A stretch of 64,000 nt of DNA, from the NCBI GenBank assembly GCA_902594515.1, contig CACJML010000006.1:1-64000 (forward strand), in the 5' to 3' direction. The first letter of the stretch is position 1. Each line of letters starts with the position of its first letter. This document shows, in pieces, positions 27,943 through 39,319 of the stretch. The position numbers were made by a program, and so were the translations under genes. The notes beneath the pieces are model-generated. The model had not been told where the DNA came from, made no database searches, and saw only the letters and a list, made by a program, of their open reading frames with translations. The stretch comes from an uncultured SAR86 cluster bacterium. Lineage in GTDB: Bacteria > Pseudomonadota > Gammaproteobacteria > Magnimaribacterales > D2472.

Positions 27943-28841
27943 GCACAAGGTCTGGCTATGTATCAATTATAGGCAAACCCAATGTTGGTAAGTCAACCCT
28001 CTTAAATGAGTTGCTGGAAAAGAAAATATCTATAACTGCTGACAAATCACAAACTACCAGAAATAAAATCATGGGAATAAAAACTCATGGCGAGACACAA
28101 ATCATCTTTTTGGATACTCCAGGTATCCACATCAAAAAAACAAAGGTTCTTAATAAGGTCCTTAATAAATCAGCTCAAGGGGTGATTGAGGACTCTGACC
28201 TTATATTATTTTTAGTCCAAAGAAACCAGCTTGATGAACTAGATCAAAAAGTATTGGATATTCTGAAGGGTGCTGATCAGCAAGTTATATGTGTGATCAA
28301 TAAGATCGATCAGCTAACAGATAAACAAAAACTTCTACCCTTCATAGAAAGACTATCTAGCCAATATGACTTTAGGGCAATTGTTCCAATTTCAGCTCTA
28401 AAAAAAAGTGGGATTGATGACTTGCTTAATACCATTATTGATTTGCTTCCAGAAAATCCTCATTTATTTCCAGAAGATTATGGCAGCAATTTTGCTGACA
28501 GCTCTTTTTACATAAGTGAAATTGTTAGGGAAAAGCTTACCAGAATACTAGGAGACGAAATACCTTATGAGCTTTACGTGAGCGTTGAGACCAATGAAGT
28601 TAAAGGTAAAGTAAGAAACATTGGTGTGGTAATCCATGTAGCAAAACAAAGTCAAAAAAATATTGTTATTGGGAATAATGGTGACATCCTTAAAAAGATT
28701 GGAAAGGCAGCTCGACTTGACCTTGAAAAGACTTTGGGCGAAAAAGTAATGTTGAAATCTTGGGTTAAAGTAAAAAAGAATTGGAGTAAGAGTTTGGAGC
28801 ACATTCAAAGTCTTGGGATTGGAGGTAATCAAGATGCATAA
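27939..28841 (+). CDS. era: GTPase Era
   Basis: 300 aa. G1 GKPNVGKSTLLNEL, G3 DTPG (FLDTPGIHI), G4 NKID, then a C-terminal KH domain (VIGNNGDILKKIGKAARLDLE) that binds the 3' end of 16S rRNA. It is needed for 30S ribosome maturation. It overlaps rnc by 4 bp and recO by 8 bp, so translation is probably coupled. Confidence 0.98.
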   Translation: MSTRSGYVSIIGKPNVGKSTLLNELLEKKISITADKSQTTRNKIMGIKTHGETQIIFLDTPGIHIKKTKVLNKVLNKSAQGVIEDSDLILFLVQRNQLDELDQKVLDILKGADQQVICVINKIDQLTDKQKLLPFIERLSSQYDFRAIVPISALKKSGIDDLLNTIIDLLPENPHLFPEDYGSNFADSSFYISEIVREKLTRILGDEIPYELYVSVETNEVKGKVRNIGVVIHVAKQSQKNIVIGNNGDILKKIGKAARLDLEKTLGEKVMLKSWVKVKKNWSKSLEHIQSLGIGGNQDA

Positions 28842-29526
28842 GGAATGGGAGCCTTGTATCATTTTGCATACAAGACCATTTAGCGACACTTCATTGATAG
28901 CTGATATATTTTCTCTTAATCATGGAAGGATGTCAGTGCTTGCAAAGGGTGCCAAAAAACCCAAGTCGAAGTACTTTGGACACCTCATGCCTTTTCGAAA
29001 TGTAAGACTTACTTTTTCAGGCAAATCTGATCTTAAGACTTTAAATGAAATCGATTCGTCCTTGATTGACCATGGAAACTCAAATCAACTCTCAACTTAT
29101 AGTTATTTGTACATTAATGAACTGTTACTAAAAATCTTACCGCAGCATATTCCTAATAAAGAATTGTTTCATTTATATCAAGTTTTTGTGGATAGCTTTA
29201 CTTCCTCTTCGTTCAGAGAAGAAAGTCTAAGATGTTTTGAGTTGGATCTTTTGGATGTGTTGGGCTTTGGAATCAATTTTGATACCGATTCACTTAATAA
29301 TTCAGATTTAGAAACTCATCAGAAATATCAATTTGTTCCTGAATCAGGGTTTAGAGCCTCTACCGATAGTGGAAATTTCACTAAAGCAGAAATTGTGAAA
29401 ATAAAAGATAGAGAATTAACTGGGATCGATAAACATAAACTTAAAGCTCTTACCCAAGCAGCAATTGCTGCATGTCTGGATGGTAAAGACTTAAACAGCC
29501 GATCTACTTTTAAGAGGTTAAGCTAG
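28834..29526 (+). CDS. recO: DNA repair protein RecO
   Basis: 230 aa from ATG 28834 (MHKEWEPCIILHTRPF), chosen because GGAGG lies 8 bp upstream and the N-terminus aligns with the RecO OB-fold; a TTG 21 bp earlier is unlikely. The N-terminal OB domain includes SLIADIFSLNHGRMSVLAKGAK. RecO loads RecA on SSB-coated DNA with RecR. It begins within the era stop region and is followed directly by acpS. pdxJ, usually between recO and acpS in gammaproteobacteria, is absent. Confidence 0.93.
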   Translation: MHKEWEPCIILHTRPFSDTSLIADIFSLNHGRMSVLAKGAKKPKSKYFGHLMPFRNVRLTFSGKSDLKTLNEIDSSLIDHGNSNQLSTYSYLYINELLLKILPQHIPNKELFHLYQVFVDSFTSSSFREESLRCFELDLLDVLGFGINFDTDSLNNSDLETHQKYQFVPESGFRASTDSGNFTKAEIVKIKDRELTGIDKHKLKALTQAAIAACLDGKDLNSRSTFKRLS

Positions 29527-29903
29527 TGATTTATGGAATAGGAACAGATATTTGTAAGCTTAGTCGAATTGAATCGATGAGAAGCTTGGATGCCTTTGCT
29601 AAAAAAATATTATCTAAAAACGAAAAAAAGATATTTTTAAAACAACAAGAAACACAAAAAATTAAATTTCTTGGATTGCAATTTGCAGCCAAAGAGGCCG
29701 TTGTAAAAGCCTTGGGCACAGGGTTTAAGAAACCCATGATGCCGAACCAAATTTCAGTTCTGCGAAATGATGAAGGTAAGCCAATTATTGAATTTGATGA
29801 ATCAATAAAATCTTTCATAAATGATTTGGGTATCAAATCTTCACATGTTAGTCTTAGCGATGATGGTGGTTATGCCGTTGCATTTGTAGTACTTGAAGCA
29901 TGA
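29526..29903 (+). CDS. acpS: Holo-[acyl-carrier-protein] synthase
   Basis: 125 aa. The start is GTG 29526 sharing one base with the recO stop. GIGTDICKLSRIE carries the Mg-binding Asp, and FAAKEAVVKALGTGF carries the Glu and coenzyme A contacts. It transfers 4'-phosphopantetheine to ACP. adk starts inside its stop as ATGA. Confidence 0.95.
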   Translation: MIYGIGTDICKLSRIESMRSLDAFAKKILSKNEKKIFLKQQETQKIKFLGLQFAAKEAVVKALGTGFKKPMMPNQISVLRNDEGKPIIEFDESIKSFINDLGIKSSHVSLSDDGGYAVAFVVLEA

Positions 29904-30544
29904 AAAAGATAATTTTATTGGGCCCACCTGGTGCTGGAAAGGGCACCCAAGCAGATAAGATCTGTCAAACTTTAAACATTCCAAAAATCAGCACCGGTGA
30001 TATGCTTAGGGAGGCTATTGCATCTGGGAATGAATTGGGTGAGCGGGTAGACCAGATTATGAAATCTGGTGCCCTGGTATCTGATGAGATTATCCTTGAA
30101 TTAATTCTGGATAGAACTGCAAAAAGTGATTGCGCTAGTGGCTACCTTTTTGATGGCGTTCCTAGAACCTTAGGCCAAGCAAATCTATTTGATCAAAACA
30201 ACATTTTATTTACACATGTGCTCGAGTTGCAGGTTGAGAATGAGCAAATTATTAATAGGATGTCGGGCAGACGCTGGCATCCTGGTTCTGGCAGGACTTA
30301 TCACATAACTTTTAATCCTCCTAAAAATGAGGGTATTGATGATGAGACGGGTGAGCCTTTAATTCAGCGTGATGATGACCTCCCAGAGACCGTAAAGAAA
30401 CGTCTCGATGTTTATCATCAAGAGACAAAACCACTGGTAGATTTTTATATAAATAAATCTTCTGAAAGTGACCTTGTTTATGCAACTGTGAATGGAAATC
30501 AGTCCGTGGATGATGTCTTTCAAGAAATACAAAATCATATTTAG
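29900..30544 (+). CDS. adk: Adenylate kinase
   Basis: 214 aa, long type. P-loop GPPGAGKGTQADKI, AMP-binding STGDMLREAI and DGVPRTLGQA, and a LID domain with GRRWHPGSGRTYH, which has no Zn-binding Cys. It interconverts AMP, ADP and ATP. It overlaps acpS by 4 bp and is followed by tsaB. Confidence 0.97.
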   Translation: MKKIILLGPPGAGKGTQADKICQTLNIPKISTGDMLREAIASGNELGERVDQIMKSGALVSDEIILELILDRTAKSDCASGYLFDGVPRTLGQANLFDQNNILFTHVLELQVENEQIINRMSGRRWHPGSGRTYHITFNPPKNEGIDDETGEPLIQRDDDLPETVKKRLDVYHQETKPLVDFYINKSSESDLVYATVNGNQSVDDVFQEIQNHI

Positions 30545-30549
30545 GTAAT

Positions 30550-31209
30550 TTGAAAATATTAGCTTTTGATATCGGATCGAATTATTCTTCAATCGCACTC
30601 CATGATGATGGGAACATAAATTCTTTTACTGTGCCAGCATCGCCGAGACAAAGGCCTGATTGGGACTATCTTTTTTCAAAACTTGAATTGATACCAAACC
30701 AAATATTAAATTCTCTCGATGGTTTGGCATATGCGAATGGGCCTGGTTCTTATACCGCTTTGAGGAGTACGGCTGTGTTCTTAAAAGCTATAGCTTATGC
30801 AAAGAATATACCTATTTTCCCTATCTCAAATCTTGATGCGTTGGCTTGGCAAGCTAAGGACTGGATGGATTCATTTCCTGCGGAGATAAACGTTGCTTTA
30901 AATGCTGATCAAGGCAAGTTTTACCAAGGATCTTATAGGCTTTCATCACAAAATATTGAAACGATATCCTCGCCAAAGATATGCTCCTCAGAGGAGTTAA
31001 AAAAGATAGCTAATAAAGAAAAGGTATTGGTTGGTGAGGGATGGTTGTTATTATCAGGTAAAGATAATCTTCTTAAATCTGTTCAAGCAAATGCTAGTTC
31101 AGTTGCATCTTTGGCATTGCACTATATAAACCAAGGTAATCACTTTAATAACATTGATGTTGATCCTATTTACTTATCAGAAACAACCTTTAAGAAACTA
31201 AATTCATGA
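30550..31209 (+). CDS. tsaB: tRNA threonylcarbamoyladenosine protein TsaB
   Basis: 219 aa with a TTG start at 30550 (MKILAFDIGSNYSS), preceded by TTTAGG. The ASKHA-type fold has AFDIGSNYSSIAL and the family's GLAYANGPGSYTALR. It partners TsaD and TsaE to make t6A37 on tRNAs. The following uppP overlaps by 4 bp. tsaD is not in this window. Confidence 0.92.
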   Translation: MKILAFDIGSNYSSIALHDDGNINSFTVPASPRQRPDWDYLFSKLELIPNQILNSLDGLAYANGPGSYTALRSTAVFLKAIAYAKNIPIFPISNLDALAWQAKDWMDSFPAEINVALNADQGKFYQGSYRLSSQNIETISSPKICSSEELKKIANKEKVLVGEGWLLLSGKDNLLKSVQANASSVASLALHYINQGNHFNNIDVDPIYLSETTFKKLNS

Positions 31210-31991
31210 GTGATTATTTTCTTGCAATAGTACTGGCTGTCATTCAGGGTTTAACAGAGTTCTTACCAATATCTAGCTCAGCTCATTTGCTGTTCCCTAC
31301 ACTTATTTTTGGAACCAATGATTTGGGTTTACTTTTTGATGTGGCAACTCATTTAGGGACATTGCTAGCAGTGATCACCTATTTTAGAAAAGATTTGGTG
31401 AAGATATTCACAGCTTGGTGCCCCGGGCTTAAAAATAATGAGCAACGCTTCAAAGAGGGTTTAATGCTGATCGTTGGAACCTTGCCCATAGTTATCGTTG
31501 GACTTTTTTTCAGAGATTATTTTTCTGTTCGTCCAAGCCTTGATGAAATTGCTTATGCAAATCTAATTTTTGCAGGACTTCTTTTAGGTGCATTTTTTAT
31601 TAGCTCTAAAAATAAATCTTATGCTGAGATAACCTTGTTATCGGCATTAGTAATTGGCTTATTTCAAATTTTTGCACTATTTCCAGGAGCCTCTCGTTCA
31701 GGGATGGCAATCACCGGCGCACTTTTTATGGGTCTTTCACTTAAATCAGGTTCTAAATTTGCATTTTTATTGAGCATCCCAACAATTCTAGCTTCACTAA
31801 TATTGCTTCTTTTTAATGAGCTTGGCTCAATCAACATTACTGAGATTTATCTTATGTTAATTGGTGCCTCTGTATCAGCTTTTGTTGCCTTTTTTACCAT
31901 CAAATATTTCTTAAAATTTGTAAATCATATTGGGATGGTGCCGTTTGTTATTTATAGGATTGTCTTGGGTGCTGTTATCTTAATGATATGA
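31206..31991 (+). CDS. uppP: Undecaprenyl-diphosphatase
   Basis: 261 aa polytopic membrane protein. The two catalytic signatures are visible: QGLTEFLPISSSAHL near the N-terminus and PGASRSGMAITG in the centre. It recycles undecaprenyl diphosphate for peptidoglycan synthesis and confers bacitracin tolerance. It overlaps tsaB (ATGA) and rsmJ (ATGA). Confidence 0.96.
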   Translation: MSDYFLAIVLAVIQGLTEFLPISSSAHLLFPTLIFGTNDLGLLFDVATHLGTLLAVITYFRKDLVKIFTAWCPGLKNNEQRFKEGLMLIVGTLPIVIVGLFFRDYFSVRPSLDEIAYANLIFAGLLLGAFFISSKNKSYAEITLLSALVIGLFQIFALFPGASRSGMAITGALFMGLSLKSGSKFAFLLSIPTILASLILLLFNELGSINITEIYLMLIGASVSAFVAFFTIKYFLKFVNHIGMVPFVIYRIVLGAVILMI

Positions 31992-32725
31992 ACCTTGATT
32001 TGATCAATCTTGGTGGATTTGAATCCCAGAAGTTGAAAGAGCTTGAGACCGAATTAAATCTCATCGCTAATAAAACAATCAATCTTGATCATGATAGTTT
32101 GGTCCTCCAAGAAGATAACCTTTATTTTAATTTTAAAAAGGAGAGGGCATTAACTCCTCTTAAGATCGATATCCAAAAGGGTGCACTCGGATGGCGATTG
32201 GCCAGACCACAACACGAAAAACACCTAAAAAAAGCCATTGGCAAGACAGATCGACCATTAAGAATTTTAGATGCAACTGCCGGTTTGCTTGGAGATTCTA
32301 TGATCATGCTTGCGCTTGGACACTCAGTCACTGCTTTTGAACAAAGTAAAATTTTATACACGATGTTAAATAATGAACTGAGCCAATTATCTAAAACAGA
32401 TTCAAATTTATTAAATTTTAAACTGAATAATTCCAATGTTTGCGAAACAAACTTTAATGAGAAGAGTTTTGATGTTATTTATTTTGATCCTATGTATCCT
32501 GAAGATAAAACCTCAAGTGCACGGAGATCAGATTTAAAAAAAATTAATTCTATACTTGAGATTGAGGGTCTTGCTAGCGATCCAGAGTCAACATTCACCT
32601 ATCTTCGAAGTATCCCGAAGACAAAGTTAATTGTTAAAAGGCCTCTCAAGGTTGATGCTTTTGAAGGCAGCATTAATTATCAGATTAAAGGAAAATCAGT
32701 TAGGTTTGATATCTATCTCAATTAA
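31988..32725 (+). CDS. rsmJ: 16S rRNA m2G1516 methyltransferase RsmJ
   Basis: 245 aa. SAM-binding ILDATAGLLGDSMIMLALG and the catalytic FDPMYPEDK are diagnostic for the RsmJ (YhiQ) family, as is GALGWRLARPQHEKHLKKA. It is the last gene of the plus-strand run. The stop overlaps the proA stop within TTAA. Confidence 0.93.
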   Translation: MNLDLINLGGFESQKLKELETELNLIANKTINLDHDSLVLQEDNLYFNFKKERALTPLKIDIQKGALGWRLARPQHEKHLKKAIGKTDRPLRILDATAGLLGDSMIMLALGHSVTAFEQSKILYTMLNNELSQLSKTDSNLLNFKLNNSNVCETNFNEKSFDVIYFDPMYPEDKTSSARRSDLKKINSILEIEGLASDPESTFTYLRSIPKTKLIVKRPLKVDAFEGSINYQIKGKSVRFDIYLN

Positions 32726-33972
32726 CTGCGAGTTTGCCCTGAGCCACGCACCACATATTTAAAACTTGTAAGCTGCTCGAGACTAACAGGCCCACGAGCA
32801 TGAAATTTTCCAGTAGCGATTCCTATTTCTCCACCCATTCCAAATTCTCCACCATCGGCAAACTGAGATGACGCATTGATCATCAATATCGCACTGTCCA
32901 GTTGATTGATAAAGTATTCTTGAGAATTTTTGTCCTCACTAATAATCACATCAGTATGCCCCGTGCCGTGTCTTTGAATATGTTCAACCGCCTCATCTAT
33001 ATCATTTACTATTTTTACACTCAGGATTGAGCTTAGATATTCTGTATCCCAGTCAATGTCATTTGCACGTGTTACCCGATCATCAAGCTTTATGGTTTTT
33101 TCACAACCTTTAATTTCGCATCCCGCTTCAATCAGGCTGTCTAAAATACTACTTAATTGCTCACTTGAATCTTTATGAATCAAAAGAGTTTCTAGCGCCC
33201 CGCAAATTCCTGGCCGCCTCATTTTTGCGTTTGTTACTACTGAAATTGAAGTATTGAGATCAGCGCTTTTATCAATGTAGGTATGGCAGATGCCCTCCAA
33301 ATGACCAAATACTGGAATAGTTGCTGAGTCCTGCACGGCCTGAACAAGACTTTTCCCACCTCGTGGCACTATTACATCGATTGCTCCATCAAGACCTTTC
33401 AACATATTAGTCACCATTTCTCTATCTTTAATAGGGATAATTTGAACGATGCCTTTTGGTAAGTTCATATCAACTAATGCATCTCCAAAACAATTAACTA
33501 TTGCTTGTGAAGATCTCAAGCTATCACTACCGCTTCTTAATACAACAGCGTTACCAGACTTGATACATAGAGCGCTGGCATCAGCAGATACATTTGGTCT
33601 GCTTTCAAAAATTATTCCTATGGTTCCTAGTGGTGTTCTAACCCTTGAAATCTCCAGACCATTTGGGCGCTTCCAAGTATCAAGGATAGTGCCAATAGGA
33701 TCAGGTAGTTTGACTATATTATTGAGAGTATCAGTGATTCCATCAATTCGTTCGTCATCGAGGCGGAGCCTATCAACAAAAGCATCATCCTTTGAGTTTG
33801 CAAGTGCATCTTCAACATCAAGATTATTAGCTAATAGAATTTCTTTTCTAGATTGATGAATATTCTCAGTAGCTTTAATTAGAAGATTATTTTTTAATTC
33901 GGTAGACATTGAATTAAGCACGGACACCGCAGCCTTTGCATTTAAACTAATTTCTTGAACTAATTTATTCAT
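32722..33972 (-). CDS. proA: Gamma-glutamyl phosphate reductase
   Basis: 416 aa. An aldehyde-dehydrogenase-fold enzyme reducing glutamyl-5-phosphate to the semialdehyde in proline synthesis. The catalytic Cys is in RRPGICGALETLL, and the end GPVSLEQLTSFKYVVRGSGQTR is the family C-terminus. It overlaps proB by 4 bp, so the two form a coupled operon. Confidence 0.97.
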   Translation of the reverse strand: MNKLVQEISLNAKAAVSVLNSMSTELKNNLLIKATENIHQSRKEILLANNLDVEDALANSKDDAFVDRLRLDDERIDGITDTLNNIVKLPDPIGTILDTWKRPNGLEISRVRTPLGTIGIIFESRPNVSADASALCIKSGNAVVLRSGSDSLRSSQAIVNCFGDALVDMNLPKGIVQIIPIKDREMVTNMLKGLDGAIDVIVPRGGKSLVQAVQDSATIPVFGHLEGICHTYIDKSADLNTSISVVTNAKMRRPGICGALETLLIHKDSSEQLSSILDSLIEAGCEIKGCEKTIKLDDRVTRANDIDWDTEYLSSILSVKIVNDIDEAVEHIQRHGTGHTDVIISEDKNSQEYFINQLDSAILMINASSQFADGGEFGMGGEIGIATGKFHARGPVSLEQLTSFKYVVRGSGQTRS

Positions 33973-34742
33973 GGTCTATTAAACCATGTTGATTGCACAG
34001 ATTTTTTTAATCTTAGTAAAGGATTAGCAGCATCCCCCTTAGTAATCACCATATTTGAATTCATGCTCAACATTATTTTTGCAGCCTCAATTTTGGAAGT
34101 CATCCCACCTTTACCGCTTATGCTTGCCTTCCCAGCCATGGCATGAATGTCTTTAGTGACTTTTGATACCTGTCTAATGAGTGTTGATTGATTGGTTTGA
34201 TCGTTAAATGATTCATAAAGACCTTCAACTGCAGATAGCATGATCAATAAGTCAGCTTTAAAAATTTTTGCTAATTTTGCAGCAAGCAAATCGTTATCCC
34301 CAAACTGAATTTCATCTGTAGCTGTTGTATCGTTCTCATTAACTACAGGAAGCACTCTAAAGCGGTGCAGTTGATTTATCGTTTTTAAAGCATTTCGTGC
34401 ATCCCTAGAGGTTTGAATTTCTTTGGGTGTTAAGAGAACTTGACCTACATCGATTGAATGAGCTTGGAATGCTGCTTTCCATGCTTTAATCAACTCCAAT
34501 TGACCTACGGCTGCAAGGGCCTGGGATTCTTCAATCAACTCAACATTTTTTATGTTTAATAATCTTTTGCCTATCGCTATGGCCCCTGATGAAACCAAGA
34601 TAATTTGTCTATTTTTTAGGGCCGCAATGTCTTGGGCAATATTCTTCAATATTTTTTTTCTAACTCTGCCATGTTCATCTGTAAGGACAGCTGAACCCAC
34701 CTTAACAATAATTTTCTGATGATGTTTTGAAAGTCTAGACAT
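33969..34742 (-). CDS. proB: Glutamate 5-kinase, no PUA domain
   Basis: 257 aa, the amino-acid-kinase domain alone; E. coli ProB has 367 aa with a C-terminal PUA domain, absent here. VKVGSAVLTDEHGRV starts the kinase fold, VSSGAIAIGKRLL forms the glutamate site and GKGGMTSKIEAAKI the nucleotide end. It makes gamma-glutamyl phosphate for proA. Proline feedback is a property of the kinase domain in the family, so it may be retained. Confidence 0.95.
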   Translation of the reverse strand: MSRLSKHHQKIIVKVGSAVLTDEHGRVRKKILKNIAQDIAALKNRQIILVSSGAIAIGKRLLNIKNVELIEESQALAAVGQLELIKAWKAAFQAHSIDVGQVLLTPKEIQTSRDARNALKTINQLHRFRVLPVVNENDTTATDEIQFGDNDLLAAKLAKIFKADLLIMLSAVEGLYESFNDQTNQSTLIRQVSKVTKDIHAMAGKASISGKGGMTSKIEAAKIMLSMNSNMVITKGDAANPLLRLKKSVQSTWFNRP

Positions 34743-34858
34743 GGTGATGTGGTATTACTAAAAAATGCATGGTTCAGTTATTCATGCCACATTCTAAAAC
34801 CATATTTTTTTTAATTCTATGACAAATTACTTTTTATTTAATAGATATTAGATTTAAT

Positions 34859-34943
34859 TGGTGCCCCATATCTGAGTCGAACAGATACTCCCGAAGGAAC
34901 GCGATTTTGAATCGCGCGCGTCTACCAATTCCGCCAATGGGGC
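34859..34943 (-). tRNA. tRNA-Leu (CAA)
   Basis: Read on the minus strand, the acceptor GCCCCAT pairs with ATGGGGC, followed by discriminator A and encoded CCA (34859-34861). The D arm has TGGTAGACGCGC, the anticodon stem CGCGA/TCGCG encloses loop TTCAAAA with anticodon CAA (reads UUG), the long variable arm GTTCCTTCGGGAGT identifies a class II tRNA, and the T loop has TTCGACTC. A TACAAT -10-like hexamer lies about 10 bp upstream (34953-34958). Confidence 0.96.
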
Positions 34944-34992
34944 AAGCCTGTCATTGTAGCTGAGTTCAACATCTTTTAGAATGAGCTTCCTA

Positions 34993-37132
<2,140 letters not shown>

Positions 37133-37141
37133 GGAGCTTTC

Positions 37142-37453
37142 ATGGAAGAAACAGCAGTTCAAAATCCAGGTTTTTTTGATCCGACTCTCTTTTTGCTAAT
37201 TGGGATGCTGGCTATCGTTTATTTCATGCTCATTCGTCCACAAAATAAAAGAGCTAAAGAGCTTCAACAGATGTTGGGTGCACTCGAAAAGGGTGATGAA
37301 GTTGTTGCTGCAAGTGGAATCTTGGGTAAGATTAGAGACATCAAAGGAGATTATGTTTCTATAGAAGTTAGTCCAAGCATAACTTTCAAATTACAAAAGA
37401 CAGCGATTTCTGGAACTTTGCCTAAAGGAACCATCGATTCAATCAATAAATAA
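37142..37453 (+). CDS. yajC: Preprotein translocase subunit YajC
   Basis: 103 aa with one membrane helix (LFLLIGMLAIVYFMLIRPQ) and the RPQNKRAKEL segment diagnostic of YajC, then a small cytoplasmic domain. It accompanies SecDF. AAGGAG lies 6 bp before ATG. Order queA-tgt-yajC-secD-secF is the usual gammaproteobacterial one. Confidence 0.96.
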   Translation: MEETAVQNPGFFDPTLFLLIGMLAIVYFMLIRPQNKRAKELQQMLGALEKGDEVVAASGILGKIRDIKGDYVSIEVSPSITFKLQKTAISGTLPKGTIDSINK

Positions 37454-37458
37454 TTGCA

Positions 37459-39318
37459 GTGAATAAGTTTTCTGTTTGGACCTATGGATTAATTCTCTCA
37501 GTCTTAATGCTGGGCATTCTCTATTCATTACCAAATATTTATCCTGCAAAACCATCCATTCAAATTGCTTATTCAGATTCAGGCATGGCTGCTGATCAGA
37601 ACTTACTTGAAAGAGTCAGTCAAGCTCTTGATGCTTCAGAAGTTGTAGCTTCTGCCGTGAAGCTTGATGAAAATAACATCGTAGCGAACTTCACTTCTCT
37701 TGATGATCAGCTTAAAGCAAAGACCATCCTGCAAAGAAGTTTATTAGATGATGCTGTTGTGGCTTTGAATCTTGAGCCATCAACACCTGCTTGGTTGGAG
37801 GATATTGGAGGTTCGCCCCTAAAACTAGGTCTAGATTTGTCTGGTGGAGTGCATTTTCTGCTAGAGGTAGATATTGAAAATGCTGTTTCAAATCGACTTG
37901 AAGGCATTTTAAATTCTTTTCGACAACAATTTAGGGAGGAAGGTATTCGTTACTCTAACTCTGTTAATAATGGCTCCTCGATTCGATTTAGTTTTTACAA
38001 TGAAGAAGGTTATACCCAAGCTCGTGGGATTATTAACAATGAGAATGTTTCGCCCAATGGTCTTATCTATGATGTAGCGCTGGATAATTTCTCTAATACA
38101 ATTGAGCTAACTTATACCGACGTTGCTATAAGAGAAATCAGGGATTATGCAGTTGGACAAAACTTGATGACACTGCGCAATCGAGTTAATGAGCTTGGGG
38201 TCTCAGAACCCATCGTGCAACGACAAGGCAGGGATAGAATTGTTGTTCAGCTTCCAGGAGTTCAAGATACAACTGCAGCGAAAAAGATAATTGGTAAAAC
38301 AGCAAACCTTGAGTTTCGTATGGAGGCTTCTGCTACTGCGTCTAGATTAAGAAAAGAAAGCTTTTCCTTCAAAGCCTCTGAATTTCAATCAGCAGACTTA
38401 GAAAGAACTGTAATTGTATCAGGTGACAGTGTTACCAATGCCAGCACAGGTTTTGATGAGAGTGGCTTTCCTCAGGTCAATATAACTCTTGATATGCAAG
38501 GTGGCAGATCTCTTCAAAAAGCAACTACAGGAAATATTGGCAGAAGATTAGGGGTTTTATTTGTTGAACAAAAATCTCGTTCTGAAATTATAATTAATGA
38601 TCAAGGAGAGGAGATTATTGAACAAACTCCTTATGTTGAAAAGAAAATTATTAGTTTAGCTACAGTTCAAGCTGTATTGGGAACAAGTTTCAGGATTACA
38701 GGGGTTGGAACACCGCAAGAAGCTAGCGAATTAGCCTTATTGTTAAGAGCAGGTGCATTAGCGGCCCCAATGAAGTTTGTTGAAGAAAGGACGGTTGGTC
38801 CTAGCCTTGGAAAAGAAAACATTGAGCTAGGCATGCGTTCAATCATGATCGGTTTTCTCGCAGTGGTTATATTTATGTTCGCCTACTATAGATGGTTTGG
38901 TTTGGCAGCTAACCTAGCCTTAATTTCTAATTTGATCCTAATTACTGGGTTTATGTCACTGCTGGGTGCAACTCTTACGCTTCCAGGGATTGCCGGAATA
39001 GTGCTGACTGTGGGTATGGCAGTCGATGCAAACGTATTAATTTTTTCAAGAATAAAAGAGGAGCTTAGAGCTGGCCTTGGGCCACAAGATGCTATTAAAG
39101 AAGGTTTCTCGAGAGCTTTTACAACAATTTTTGATGCCAATATTACGACCCTAATTGCTGCACTTGTTTTGTACGCAATTGGAACTGGTCCCATCAAAGG
39201 CTTTGCCATTACGCTGTCGATTGGAATTGTTACCTCAATGTTTACAGCAATTATGGGTACACGAGCTGTGGTGAATTTAATTTATGGAAATAAAAATATT
39301 AGGGAGTTAAAGGTCTAG
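37459..39318 (+). CDS. secD: Protein translocase subunit SecD
   Basis: 619 aa with a GTG start 5 bp after yajC. First membrane helix at the N-terminus, a large periplasmic region with KLGLDLSGGVHFLLEV and the P1 domain, then five C-terminal helices with the conserved GMAVDANVLIFSRIKEE. It uses the proton gradient to help release secreted proteins. secF starts 1 bp after the stop. Confidence 0.97.
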   Translation: MNKFSVWTYGLILSVLMLGILYSLPNIYPAKPSIQIAYSDSGMAADQNLLERVSQALDASEVVASAVKLDENNIVANFTSLDDQLKAKTILQRSLLDDAVVALNLEPSTPAWLEDIGGSPLKLGLDLSGGVHFLLEVDIENAVSNRLEGILNSFRQQFREEGIRYSNSVNNGSSIRFSFYNEEGYTQARGIINNENVSPNGLIYDVALDNFSNTIELTYTDVAIREIRDYAVGQNLMTLRNRVNELGVSEPIVQRQGRDRIVVQLPGVQDTTAAKKIIGKTANLEFRMEASATASRLRKESFSFKASEFQSADLERTVIVSGDSVTNASTGFDESGFPQVNITLDMQGGRSLQKATTGNIGRRLGVLFVEQKSRSEIIINDQGEEIIEQTPYVEKKIISLATVQAVLGTSFRITGVGTPQEASELALLLRAGALAAPMKFVEERTVGPSLGKENIELGMRSIMIGFLAVVIFMFAYYRWFGLAANLALISNLILITGFMSLLGATLTLPGIAGIVLTVGMAVDANVLIFSRIKEELRAGLGPQDAIKEGFSRAFTTIFDANITTLIAALVLYAIGTGPIKGFAITLSIGIVTSMFTAIMGTRAVVNLIYGNKNIRELKV

Positions 39319-39319
39319 C

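Noticed and set aside
28548-28889. 113-aa minus-strand frame across the era-recO junction
   Set aside because: Overlaps two conserved genes; no independent sign of coding.
33449-33856. 135-aa open frame on the plus strand inside proA
   Set aside because: Antisense to a complete, well-recognised enzyme; composition follows from the opposite frame, with no ribosome site and no family resemblance.
38886-39209. 107-aa minus-strand frame inside secD
   Set aside because: Antisense to the conserved membrane region of SecD.
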